This document shows, in pieces, positions 12,640 through 24,140 of a stretch of 64,000 nt of DNA. The first letter of the stretch is position 1; each line of letters opens with the position of its first letter. The DNA is from Adineta steineri (taxonomy: Eukaryota > Rotifera > Eurotatoria > Adinetida > Adinetidae), in the NCBI GenBank assembly GCA_905250115.1, contig CAJNOI010000003.1:593325-657324 (forward strand), read 5' to 3'. A program made the position numbers and the translations under genes. Under the pieces are notes generated by a model. The model worked only from the letters and a program-made list of their open reading frames with translations. It did no database searches and was not told the DNA's origin.

Positions 12640-13085
12640 CTTAGAGGTATAAATCGGCAGAGTAATCGACGGCGGGTTGAAGTTTAAAAAAGTATTATAG
12701 TTTCATGAAAAAATAGAAACTTTATTTTAGATCTCAAAATAATAAAGTACACTACTGACATAAAGCTAAACAATAAGTGAAACCATAGAAGTTGATCAAA
12801 AATGCATACGACTAGAAAAAAATATGTAAAAAAGGAAATAAAACTTTAAGTACGGTTAAATAAGTTATAATTATCATGAAACATTTGTATTTTACCAACT
12901 TTCTCAGGTAAAAACATTGGCGGCGCAGCAACCGCAATTAGAATGTCTCGCCGGCGCGGCGGCTTGAAACTTAAAAAAATTCTGCTGTGACGGCGGCGGT
13001 GGTTTTAGTTTTTTTTAGTTCATCGGCGGCGGTGGCGGCTGCTCATCCGCACGCTTTACACTTCTCAATGAGCATATCTGAGAAA
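12640..13085. repeat. GC-rich CGG/GGC-word repeat block between genes
   Basis: In a genome that is mostly A and T, this block contains dense CGGCGG/GGCGGC/GCCGGCGC words. They lie at about 12657-12675, 12910-12965, 12992-13005 and 13022-13055, separated by ordinary AT-rich DNA. The words are imperfect and spread out, so this is not a simple microsatellite. No reading frame across it is convincing. It may be the decayed copy of a mobile or satellite-like element. It lies in the intergenic space upstream of the RdRP gene and downstream of the Ly6-like gene. Confidence 0.55.
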
Positions 13086-13417
13086 GAGAATAACGAATAA
13101 ATATAAGAGAAGACATACAAGTATAAATTTTATGTCTTCAAAATAACATCTTATAAAATAATTTTTACCATGATGGATATATGACACAACGCAGAGAAAT
13201 TTCCAAGAAAAAACAAAAAAAATGAGTTTCTAATATAATAGGATTATTGCTTTATTTTCATTTGATCAATTAGTCTATAGCATTAAAAAAAACCTTGAAA
13301 AGAATTTATCGATTAACAGTATTTTCGAAAAATCTACTAGAAAATGATGTTTATTATAATTATACTTCAATTTTTTAAAAATATGTCTAGAATGAAAAAA
13401 AAGCTCGTTTTTTATAA

Positions 13418-13949
13418 TTAATAACAAAAGAAAAAATATAAAACAATTAGTAACAATATCAGCAGTATATTGATGTTTGAAATTGATCGATTTGAATCAT
13501 CATAATTACATAAATCTCGTTCTCCACAACACGAAACGCAACCCCAACTTCGACCATCATTATATGGTTCACAAGGTGTTAAAGAATGTGTATAATTTTG
13601 TTGAAGTTCACATGCTTTACGTTTTGTACAATATTTCGTAATAATTATTTCATCAAGATTACCTAAATAATTCCAAAAAATAAATCAAAAAAATAATTAT
13701 ATGATTTTTTACTTGGTTTAAGTACAATTGTTAAACAAGTATCATAAGTAGGTTGACATTCAGTAAAATATGTTGAATTATTTAAATTACAATCTGAATT
13801 AGAATATTTCATTGAACATTGATAACATGACAATGATTCGACTCCTGGAAAAGAAAAAAAAAAGGAAATTATAAAAATATTTTTCGAATTCATTTAAATT
13901 TACTTTGATATTTAATAAATAATACTAAAACATAAATTAAAGACCACAT
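13418..13949 (-). CDS. Small secreted/GPI-type Ly6-like (three-finger) cysteine-rich protein
   Basis: Three exons (13949-13904, 13844-13713, 13662-13418) give 140 aa. The start is the ATG at 13949, because it alone gives a signal peptide (MWSLIYVLVLFIKYQ) that splices in frame into ESLSCYQCSMKYSNSDCN. Cysteines follow the LU/Ly6 pattern: CYQC near the N-terminus, then C-x6-C, C-x6-C and a late CVSCCGERDLCN, which matches the family's closing CC...C-N. After this a short polar linker leads to a hydrophobic C-terminal tail (NILLILLLIVLYFFF), as in GPI-anchored members. Such proteins sit on the cell surface as receptors or modulators; the ligand here is unknown. The 140-aa length fits one domain. 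Confidence 0.78.
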
Positions 13950-14658
13950 TCATTCTCGTTATACTAGTAAATAATAATATGCACTAGTAAGAATCTATTC
14001 GTTTTTTCTTCTTCTTCTTATTTCTCTAGGAGACCAATGTAACATTAACACTTGTATTGCTTCGAAATATTCTCGTAGCTATTCTATTTTGATCTCTAAA
14101 GAGAAATAGAAAGAAATATTTTAGTTTGCTTTTTTCTTCTATTTCTTTTTCTATGAATCTGTTAGTTTCTATCATCATATTGAGTAAGAACAAAGGCAAA
14201 AAAAAACAGGAAGTTAGCTCATTGCACAGGGACTCACTAGAGTATTTGTAGAATATATATATATATATTCTGTTTCTTTTCTAATGTCGCTATGTAATAG
14301 ACAAGAAAAAAAAATCTATACTTCATATTACTAGCTTAAGAGAAAAAGCGAAGAATCAATTGATTGATTGATTGTGATGTGAATTTTTAGTCGTTCGTTG
14401 TTGATTCTAATGTGATTAATCGTTCATGATTCAAACATATTACTATATAAGAACAAAAATTTTGTTTTATTTCGTTTCCTTAAAGAATGTTTATTGAATA
14501 AGAAGATGCAAAAGAAAGTGTTGAAACATCTACAAATAGTCGTCTAATAGTATTGAGTTAAAAGAGCGAGAGAACATAGCACCGAGAAATAAACAGAAAA
14601 AAAACAACAACGACAGTCAAGAAAAAATGTAAAAGGCTAATTATAAAAAATTTTCCAG
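13950..14658. other. Intergenic stretch
   Basis: About 700 bp of AT-rich DNA with pyrimidine tracts, an (AT)n run near 14258-14270 and a GATT repeat near 14358-14372. I see no gene. Confidence 0.5.
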
Positions 14659-17593
14659 TTAACATCGAACAACACTTGGATAATCACATCGATCATTCAA
14701 TGCATTAAACCAAAGACCAGGTGGACAACTACGACTATAGAGAACTCCATTTGGTAGACCCAAATCATCTAGATTAAAATAGATTTATAATTAAATTTGT
14801 TTTTTTTTGTATAAACTTACATTGTCCGAAATAAACACATTCAAAATATCGACCTTGTTTACAACTTGATGCATCAGCAAAACGACCATTTGCTTGACAA
14901 CGAAAATATTCTTAAAAAAAAAGATTTTTATAATTGAAAAAAAAAAGATATTTATTAATTTTATCTACCAGATTCGCATCGTTGACCTGTATATCCCGGT
15001 TTACAATTGCAAATAGCACTTAATCCTTGTTCTTGACAAGTACCACCATTTTGACATAATGCTTGACTACAAGCTAATTGACCAGGATTTATACCAGTAT
15101 CTAAAGAAATATTTATTTCAAATTATTTAATGAACTCATTAAGAAAACATACTAAGTGATCGTTCACAGAATGATCCACTGAATCCATTAGGACATTGAC
15201 AAAGTTTTCTACCAGTTGGACTTGTAAAACATAAACCACCATTACGGCAATTACATTCACTCAATAATGATTTGTCATCATTATTATTATTATAATTTGT
15301 TTTAGCTATAATAAAACACAACAGTTCAGATTATTCTAAATATATCTTTGTGTCAAATTTGATATGACTTACGATTGCTAGTAACCATGAGAACTGGATT
15401 ACTTTGAATCGTTGGTGATATACCAGTTGTATTACATTGTGGTCGAAAAATTCGATCAGGACAAAAACATGCATACGCATTAACAAGATCATAACATGTA
15501 CCACCACCCAAACTAAATATTTAAAAAAATATAAAATTTAAAAAAAGCAACCGTCTTCATTTTTACCAAGGATTTGATGCACATTCATTTATATCTAAGA
15601 AAATATCGAATTAAAATTATTATTAAAATCTATTTTTATTCTATTTATACTCAACTGCTTTCACAATAAATTCCTGTATAACCTTCACGACATCGACACA
15701 TATATATTCCTTCAGTACCTAATACACATTGTCCACCATTACATGCATCTTTTGATGATGGAGTACATGTTGAAGCAGGTCGAAGAATATTTCTATTTCC
15801 TTCACCACCACCACCATATTTTCCATTATTAGCAAACATCATTGTAGGTATGGAAGTTGTTGGTTGTGGTGGTATAGTCGGAATTGCATATGGATTTCGA
15901 GTTGAATCTAATGTTTTTTCTATATGAAATTAGAATTTTAAATAAGTATGAAATTTACTTGTTGAATTGCATGATAAACTAAGTGTTCCATCTGGACAGA
16001 TACAAACATACGTAGGTCCATTTTGATTCAATTGATAACAAATACCAACTGTACAGGGATTTGATAAACAACCTGAGCTCAATATTCGAGCTATATGAAA
16101 TAAATATTTATAAGAAATTTATATAAATATATTTTGATTACCTTCACAGTTTTCGCCTGTAAATCCTTCATAACATTGACATCGATATCCAGATTTACCT
16201 GAAAGACAACGTCCATTTGCTTTACAAGGATTTGATGTACAATAATCAAGTTCTATAAAAAAAACAATTTTCATTTAATTGAGAAAAAAAATGCAATAAC
16301 AAACCTCGTTCACATCGCAGGCCGGTATAATTAGGAGGACCTAGTTATAAAAATAAAAACAAATACATTCATTTTTTTCTTGTTAAAACAAATTACATTG
16401 ACAGCAAATAGAACCAACTTGTCCAACATTACATGATGGTTCATTAGCAGAATATGGCACACAAGTTCCACCATTTCTACATGTTAGATGAGTGCAAATT
16501 GAATTTGTTGCTATTAAATATAAAAACAAAATATATATATCGAAAAAAAAATCATTCATAAAATCTAATTTACTTGGACATGTATCAATAGTTGTAAAAG
16601 TAATACCCTCACTTTGACACATACACATGTATCCTTTTGGAGCTGCTGAAAGAGTTATACAGCGTCCCTGTGGTCCACAAGGTAATGCTGCACAAGGATC
16701 TAAAATTTTATTATAAATTTAATTTAAATTATTTTTTTACGAGAAAATAGTTACTTTTTGGTGTAGAACAATTTGTTAATTGAATTGAACCATCATGACA
16801 TCGACAAATGTAACCATTGAGTATATCTGGAGTAATTTCACATTTTCCAAGACCACATGGATTTGGTAGACAAGGATCTATTAAAAAAGAATTTATTATT
16901 GGTACATTGTGACTAATTCTTAAACTAAAAAAAACATACTTGGATCAGCACATTTAAACATCGTATTTTGTCCATCTGGACATTGACAGTAATAGGGTAT
17001 TTGTGGTTGATTCGTTGGAATACATTTACCAAGTGAACCACATGGTGATGATTGACATGGGTCTAATATTATTGGAAATATTTATATATATTCATTTAAA
17101 ACGTTCTATTATTTTATCTTAGGAATAAAACTACACCTACTCTTTGATTCTGTACATAAAGTACCATTCCATTCAGGTAGACAATGGCAAAGAAAACCAT
17201 TTTCTAAGTCTGTACAAGTACCATTATTTGCGCATGGTTGCGATGCACATTCATCTAATTCTAATCATACAAATAAGCTACGTATACATATATCTATTGT
17301 ATGTTTTTTAAAACTACCTTGATTACAAGTTGGACCGGCAAAACCCGGATCACATTGACAAGTAAATGAACTAGATATATTCGGTATACAAGTACCATGC
17401 TTATTGCATACATCTGACGTGCATACTATAGAAGAATATTAATTTGTTTAAAAAATACAATCAACTACATTCTAATTATACATATAAATCTACTATACAT
17501 ACTTTGAGCATTTGTTAAATTATTAATAAATGAAAAAATGATAAAAAATGTTATAAACATAATTGGTGATGAAAAAATGTTATTCGATGACAT
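14659..17593 (-). CDS. Secreted multi-EGF protein ending in a chitin-binding (peritrophin-A) domain
   Basis: The protein is built from many small exons split by roughly 50-60 nt introns. The start at 17593 gives a signal peptide (MFITFFIIFSFINNLTNAQ after a short lead). There follows a chain of about 11-12 EGF or EGF-like modules, nearly one per exon. Examples are CSSNKHGTC-type modules, DECASQPCANNGTC, CTSNPCKANGRC, CNCRNGGLCF and CSQALCQNGGTC. One module is calcium-binding-like (DINECASNP). A proline/threonine linker lies mid-protein (15.8-15.9 kb). The last two exons encode a CBM14/ChtBD2-type module: CQANGRFADASSCKQ, YFECVYFGQ, CPPGLWFNALNDRCDYP. It ends at VVRC with TAA at 14659-14661. 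The layout suggests an extracellular-matrix, cuticle or gut-lining protein that ties chitin to EGF modules. An AG acceptor-like site lies 18 nt before the ATG. Confidence 0.85.
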
Positions 17594-19822
17594 CGTAGTT
17601 TAAAAGATATTCTAAAATAGAAAAACGATATGATAATATGTCTCGTCGATGCCATTTTTCGTTCTTTCTATTATTTTATAATTTGAATAACTCAAATGTT
17701 ATTTGATCTGAAATTGAAACGAGAGAGAGAAATATTCTCATAGAACAAAAAGACTCTCTAGTATTTTGTAAACAGTCTTGACATGGCTTCGTTTTAAACA
17801 GCTATTGCATCATGTATATAAGTACAGCTATCTATTTTTTTTCAAAATGTTCTATGATACTTACTAATACACTGTTCGTTGTGCGACACAACTTGTTGTG
17901 TATGATATGAAGAAATGCACGATGACAATTCTTTCTCACTCTCTACATTTTTTTGATAGAACTAATATTTACTGTATTGAAAAGAGAGAGAGAGAGAAAT
18001 AGGTATGTATAAATAAATAACGACAATTGTCATTCTAATACAAATAATCCATTTTCTGTACTATCTATGTAGTCGGCTATTCTACCTTGAATGCCGATGT
18101 TCAATACATTAATGATATGCAAATGATGAGAAAGAGAGAAGAATAAAAAAGAAATCCGTTTATTGTTTCAGTATTCATATATGTATACATTTTGATCAGA
18201 GAGAAAGAAAGAGACAGCTCACCTTGTTTTTTCAGTTGGATTACTGATTGAACATTAGCATCATCATCATCTCATCGCACACACAGACAAACACTTTTGA
18301 TCTATCGTCGCATAAACCTTCTATACTAGACTAAAGCGACTATATTTGTTGAACAACAATACGACAATAATTGATGTGTGATTATCATTTTTTTTTATTG
18401 AAAACTAAAAATAAAAGGTTAGATTATCTATTCATGAAATCAATGTATTTTAAATAGATATTTTTTTTTCTCTCTATTAGATATTAAACAAATTAACAAT
18501 ATGATTAATTTTCATGTATTCAAGGACCATGTATGTCAGTGTATTCTTCTTCTTATGCTAATGAAAAATATATCATAGAGATATTTGTTTATTCTTCTGC
18601 AAACATCTTCTTGTAGAAGATTTGATTAGTGATATCACTGTTGAACAATGATAATCTCATTTATTATTCTACAGTTAAGCTTATCAGAAGGACAACTCTT
18701 CTGTATTAGATAGAAAAAATTGAATTTTTAACAGATAATGACAAGTATAAGGTCATACGTATTACAAATTATTTTCCTTCATGTTTTCACTTTGTATTGA
18801 GTGTTCAACATATTATTTATTGAACATCTAGAAATATATATGAACTAGTACTGATCGTATTAAGCTACGTTATTCAAATATGATATATGTAGAATATTTC
18901 TGTCACATTTTATATTTGCATTTAGATTTAACATACATGATTATGATGGATTATTTATACTGACAGATGATTTGATGGATTATGTAATTAAATATTAAAA
19001 TAGAGAACATGAATATTTAACTTTTGAGTTACTAAAAACGATTACTATTGAAAATTATCATTTTGAATTTTTTGGTTATATGTATATGTTAATCGAAATG
19101 TGTTTGATCCTTTTGAATAGTAAAAACAAACATTCGAAGTCAGAGTAACATGATAGTACTAAAAATAAATTATCAACTTAGAAATTCATAATTATACGAT
19201 TTGTCTTCACAGAAAAACATTAGTTGATTAGATATATTCATCTATATTCTCTTTCTCGTAGAGAAGAGTTCAGTAAACATAAATTGTCTGTCCACAGGGT
19301 CAAAAAAACATCGAAAATCAATTTTTCACGGTTTTCATTTGTTTTTTCAGTAAATGCCTTTCTACGAGAAAGAGCTAAGCGAGTCCTCGGACGAGCGTTA
19401 CTTGTAAACATACCTGCTCACTCTTTCATAGGAGTAACCATTGATATAAATTTGTTTACATAAGACAAAACTCGGATTTCATAGCAACAAAAAGATTTTG
19501 ATTATGAATAAAGAAATAAATTATTGTTGATTTAGTATATAATAGCTAAGCATGCTTGTATAGATGACACAGATTTCGATCAATAATAGCGAGTGCGAAT
19601 CAAAATAAATAGATGTATGTCAGTAAACAAAATGACAATAGTTATTTGTGTACAAACAGTTCATGCTCCAGTTTTGTTAACCGACCTGATTGATGTTATT
19701 GTTCAAGGTATTAATGAGATACAAAGAATGAACAAAAAGTTTATTATTTAATTGAATAACATGAGATGTTTTATTAAATATTAGTTATTTATACATAAAG
19801 AGAAATATTCAATTGTTTTTAT
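17594..19822. other. 2.2-kb intergenic region without a convincing gene
   Basis: This holds the upstream region of the EGF/chitin-binding gene, with several GAGAGA tracts (about 17720, 17980, 18130, 18200) and long AT-rich text. A 79-codon open frame at 19224-19463 lacks protein character. A perfect 14-bp inverted repeat is described separately. No tRNA or other RNA gene was recognised. Confidence 0.5.
19249..19374. repeat. 14-bp perfect inverted repeat, about 100 bp apart
   Basis: CTCTTTCTCGTAGA at 19249-19262 is the exact reverse complement of TCTACGAGAAAGAG at 19361-19374. The spacer is 98 bp. The region downstream (19375-19400) is locally GC-richer than its surroundings. It could be the ends of a very small decayed element or a hairpin, and no flanking duplication is clear. 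Confidence 0.4.
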
Positions 19823-20083
19823 TTATCCACATGTTGGTCCCGATGTTACTTTATTATCTTCATCGACATATACACGTACACGTTCATCATCAATATCACG
19901 TGTAGTTCTTGAACCTGGTCCACATACATGAATTTTTTCTAAACCTAAAACAAATTAATAATAATTTTGAAAAAATTCTCTTCTTGAAAATCATCTACCT
20001 GATTCTTCTTTAATAACTTTAACAGCTTCATCAGCTGTTTTACCGACTAATTCTGGCCAAGCTGTTTTTGTTGTTGACGTCAT
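19823..20083 (-). CDS. Potato inhibitor I / eglin-like serine protease inhibitor
   Basis: Two exons (20083-19999, 19944-19823) give 68 aa with no signal peptide. The family (MEROPS I13) blocks serine proteases with one exposed loop and no disulphide. The sequence carries the family signatures: WPELVGKTADEAVKVIKEE at the N-terminus, the loop GSRTTRDIDDERVRVYVDED and an ending TSGPTCG. By alignment with eglin c (GSPVTLDLRYNRVRV), the P1 residue is arginine (T-R | D) where eglin has leucine. That predicts trypsin-like targets; this is inference. The scaffold arginines that brace the loop (RVRV) are kept. The family is patchy in animals, so transfer is possible, but the gene has a typical local intron. 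The gap to the upstream same-strand gene is 612 bp. Confidence 0.88.
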
Positions 20084-20695
20084 TTTTAATAAACAAATTA
20101 ATAATAATATTAAACAAAATAATCGCGAATGATTAAATGGCAGCATTCATCATTTAATCTACAAGATAAATTCAATTGTAATTAACAACTCATATATTTT
20201 GATAGAATCTTTTCCTATTCAAAAGAGTTACACACAGAATTTTTTTTATTCTAACAAGAGAATATTGCCTATTGTCTAGTCATTCTTTGCGTATATACTT
20301 AAGTCATAGATCTTAGTGAGTTATTTACAATCGTTCGATCGTCTTGACTTCTCTAACAGAGATATATAATTCTGTCCGGTATAAACTCATATCACTCATG
20401 AAAATTTGTTCATATTAATAATCTTCTATCTCATCTAGAAAGCCAATTTAATCTGTAGAATATTTTCGATAATTCACAAAGATCGATCAGTTAAGTATAG
20501 ATTCGATTAAACCGTTGGCAATATTTTCTTATAAATTAAATTCAAATATCTACAATAGATACAGTTGATAAATGATTAGTAAAACTAAAATCTTCTTGCC
20601 TGCTTTTTTTTAAAGAATTCTTAAGAAAGAAAATGAAATACATAACTAACTGGTAAATGATCAAGCTAGTAATATGTGAGAGAGAAAAAAACAGT
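20084..20695. other. Intergenic stretch
   Basis: About 610 bp between the MICOS subunit gene and the inhibitor gene, AT-rich. No gene is evident. It holds the likely promoter or 5' region of the inhibitor. Confidence 0.45.
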
Positions 20696-21617
20696 TCAAA
20701 TTTTCTTTTCCGTATCCAACACTGTTGGATTAACAATGCCACGTGTTGTATATAAATGTTGATCAGCTGGCGTGCCTTGTCCATAATCACCTTTGACAAT
20801 AACTTTTGGTTCATTTTCAGTTTTAGTTGTATGTAAAATACGATCTTTATATTCAATTTTTGTTGGTTGAGTTGTTGTTGCTATAGAATAGAAATTTTAT
20901 ATAGAATAAAAAAGATCAATTTAATTTACTATCGAAAAGATTTTTTGATTCATTCTTAAGACGATTATAAACTTGATCAAGTAAATTAGCTGATTGTTTT
21001 GGATAACATGCACTTAATGCGACGAGTGCAGCTACTGATGAATAAAATGTTTTACGTATAGGACCACCTTTATGACCGAGAAGAAGACCACCAAGTCCAG
21101 CAATAGTAACAACGCCAACTTTGGGTAAAAATGTTTCATCATCACGGATATAATCAATTGTAGCTACATATTAATAACAAAAATAAGATAAAATAAATTT
21201 ATTAGAAAGTAATTACCTTTTGAATGAGCTTCACCTGTTTCTAAACCACGAGCTATTCTTAAACGTAAATCCTACGTATATATATATACATAATAAGAGA
21301 AATTGTACAAGAAAATTTGAAATGTATACCTTATTATCATTCCATGTTTGTTGTATTGATTGTCTTGTTTGACTAATTGATGAATAAAGCCAATTATTAT
21401 TATTATTATTATTTATTGTTTTCTGTTGATCATCATCAATTCGTGGAACATAACGATAAATATCATCAGTTTTCGTATCATAATAAATAGGTAACTAGTA
21501 TTATAGAAAAAGAAAATAAATTTTTTCAATAACAATTCAAAACAAACTTACATCACGAACTCGTACAATACGAGAGCTTTGTGTAGATCTCAGATCATTG
21601 TCTGGTGTACTTGGCAT
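20696..21617 (-). CDS. MICOS complex subunit Mic26/Mic27-like (apolipoprotein O family)
   Basis: The gene has five exons on the minus strand, all with short introns. The protein starts MPSTPDNDLRSTQSSRIVRVRD and continues with a polar segment containing a poly-Asn run. The ApoO core follows: two hydrophobic hairpin-like segments (FLPKVGVVTIAGLGGLLLG, then TFYSSVAALVALSACYP) separated by KGGPIRK. The block ACYPKQSANLLDQVYN corresponds to the conserved CYP-x-Q-S motif after the second helix in APOO/APOOL. These proteins sit in the inner mitochondrial membrane and shape crista junctions with MIC60 and MIC10. The C-terminal 60 residues are polar. An acceptor-like AG lies about 25 nt before the ATG. 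I cannot choose between Mic26 and Mic27; invertebrates often have one form. Confidence 0.82.
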
Positions 21618-21876
21618 TGTATGATGTTTACAAACAATTATCTAGAAGACTAAAATAAGGTTTTACGCATCGATCATATTGCCACTCCAAAGTATAGCAC
21701 TTGTTATTGTCAGTAATATAACCGACCTATGATAAACTATGACATAAAGCGCCATCTATAGAATTAATATTGTCGAAATATATTCTTCTAAAACCAGTTT
21801 TTATTCCGATATAATTATAATACATTAAATTTTTGACTCGGATCAATTGTTATAACTGAAATGCAGAATATAATGA

Positions 21877-22090
21877 TCAAAAAAGGTGAGCTTGAAATTT
21901 GGAGTTTACGATTTTGTGATATTTCAACAAATTCTAACGTTTAACTCTATGGTTTTTTTTCTTGAATAACATCGGTCGACTCAGAGTATTTATATGAGCA
22001 ATCGGAAACAGACGGACAAAGTTCGGAGCTGAGATTTTCAGTTAAAACTAGACATCCGTGAACTCCAAATTTCGAGCTCACTTTTTTTGA
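21877..22090. mobile_element. 214-bp MITE-like element with 30-bp terminal inverted repeats
   Basis: The left end (21877-21906) begins TCAAAAAAGGTGAGCTTG and continues to GGAGTT. The right end (22061-22090), read in reverse complement, begins TCAAAAAAAGTGAGCTCG and continues identically. The two 30-bp ends differ at only two positions, and similarity runs on for a few bases inward. The interior has no open frame. A target-site duplication is not obvious. It lies between the MICOS subunit gene and the unrecognised gene at 22.2-23.9 kb. This is typical of a non-autonomous DNA transposon; the family is unknown. Confidence 0.75.
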
Positions 22091-22241
22091 CCGAATTTAA
22101 TTCTATCTCAGATTCAGATGCAAAACTATTCTTAATTGAATTTTTTTTCAACAAATGCTTACATTTATTTTACAATCTGTTCACTTAATCTTACTGTAAA
22201 AACATTCATACAAATTCATACAAAAAAAATGAAGATAAAGA

Positions 22242-23891
22242 TCACAGTATAGATACTTGATTATCAATCGATCTGAAACAAAAAAGTTTTTTCGGTGGTG
22301 TATAGTCTTCATATGGCCATCGATTCGATTCTTTTGGTGATGGAATTCGTTCAAGATATTCAATTTTATGAAATATATATTTTTGTGTTTGAATTTCAAT
22401 ATGAAGACCATCGATATCATTTAATATAATTTGAAGGCAATTACCAATCCCATCACGTACAATAAATATATATCTAATAAATATTAAAATGAATTAAAAA
22501 TCTTCAATAGAAAAAAACCAAAATACTTGTTATTAATATTATCAGATTCAAATATAATGATTGTAGCATAGAGATCAAATATTTTTTTAGTCATTAAAGC
22601 TAATGTAAATGATTCATAAACATTTTCTACGGAAGACATCGTTTGTTGATGTTCATTATTATTATCAGGAAATGTTTTGCGAAGATCAAATGATGGTGCT
22701 GAAAATACCAAAAAAAGATTTTGAATGAAATTAAATGTTTTCTTTTACTTAAATCTGGATTTGAAGTACATTTATCACATGAACAATTAAAATCATATGT
22801 ATGAGTTATTTCCATAGGAATATCTTCATCGTTATGATCTGTTGATGATTCTTTTCTTACATCAGTTATACCCAATGCAACTGATCCTAATTCTGATAAA
22901 TTCATATTAAATCTATTTAATAAAACAAGACATATTATAGAAAAGGAAATATATTTATATGTATACCGTGATTGTCCTGCAATACGAATTTCATCATTAA
23001 CTGCTAAATTTTTTGATTGTTCATTATTTGGATCAAGAAAAAGTATAATATCTTCTCGATCATTTATATATTGACAATAACAAAGAAGTTGATTACATAC
23101 AGATTTTAATTTAACTACTCTTAATAATGGACTTGTTGCTAGAAAAACATAGATTAAAATTCACATTGAAAAACCTATTCGATATATACTATCAACTGTT
23201 TGTCGTTTTGTTAATGTTGGTTTTAAATTTTCTAATTGTTGAGCCATATCAATACTTGAAATTTAAAAAATAGATTTAGAAATAAAAATTTCCGAGAAAA
23301 ATATTTACATAAAATCCGATGTTTTTCGACTTTTCGATATTTTTCCATTATTATCTATTAAACCATAATTTAATGCAAAATCAGATATTGGTTTATTCGT
23401 TTCTTGTTTTTCTTGTCGTTTAGCAATCATATCTTGAATTAATTTATGATTTTTAAATTCCATAATTGGTTTAGGATTTATTGGTTTCATAGCACGAAGT
23501 ACATGATCACGTCCTCTTAATTCAGTTGTCGTTTTAGCTGTAGTACTAATAAATTGATTTAAAGAAATATCACTCATTTGTCGTGGAAGAGATAAACGTT
23601 CATTATTTTTCTTTTTTACAGGTTTCGGTATCACTGAAGTAGTACGTCGTTCAAATATAGATTCATTCAAATTTGTTTCATCGATAATTGACATACTAAC
23701 ATCAAATTGTGCATGAATATGTTGACCAATATGATTATTTGATTGACTAGGTACTTCTTCATTGATATCTACATCATTATCAATATATTCCATCGTTCGA
23801 GCTCTCTTTCTTCCATCTATAAGAGGAAACTAAATATTAGAAATATTTAATTATTTCTATACTTACCAACTGATTTTCGAACATTAGCCAT
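22242..23891 (-). CDS. Unrecognised protein, possibly with OB-fold-like C-terminal half
   Basis: Seven exons (23891-23867, 23816-23309, 23254-23190, 23138-22967, 22912-22749, 22698-22527, 22473-22242) splice in frame into a protein of about 445 aa. I do not recognise it. The N-terminal 190 residues are polar and basic, with SR-type spots and short linear segments (KPVKKKNNERLSLP, LRAMKPINPKPIMEF), and look disordered. The C-terminal 250 residues are more ordered. They contain beta-rich blocks (LLRVVKLKSVCNQLLCYC, DIILFLDPNNEQSKNLAVND, EIRIAG and YIFIVRDGIGNCLQIIL) that read like a pair of OB-fold barrels. A lone CSCDKC motif may bind metal. OB folds with a disordered head would suit a nucleic-acid or repair factor, but this is a weak inference. 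All junctions are clean GT-AG. Confidence 0.6.
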
Positions 23892-24140
23892 AATTAGTTT
23901 GAATTAATGAAAAACTTCAAATTTGACGAAAGATAATCTCCTATTGTTTTGTCCGTTCGCCGCTAAAATGAATCTTATAGAATAAAAGATTCGACAGATG
24001 TCCGTTTTTTTCATCTTTTACAAAATGAACTTCTATAGAACAGTTCACATCGTATTTATTAGTTGCAACTTTATAAGAATACAATAAGAATATTTTAGAT
24101 ATTTATTTACATTTTGGAAAGAAAAACAATAATTAATAGC

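Noticed and set aside
13663-13893. ATG at 13893 as start of the Ly6-like gene
   Set aside because: The first 16 codons of that frame are an intron with a good TTTTCCAG acceptor; the spliced start at 13949 gives a proper signal peptide.
19224-19463. 79-codon plus-strand frame near the 14-bp inverted repeat
   Set aside because: No motif or domain-like pattern and no splice partners.
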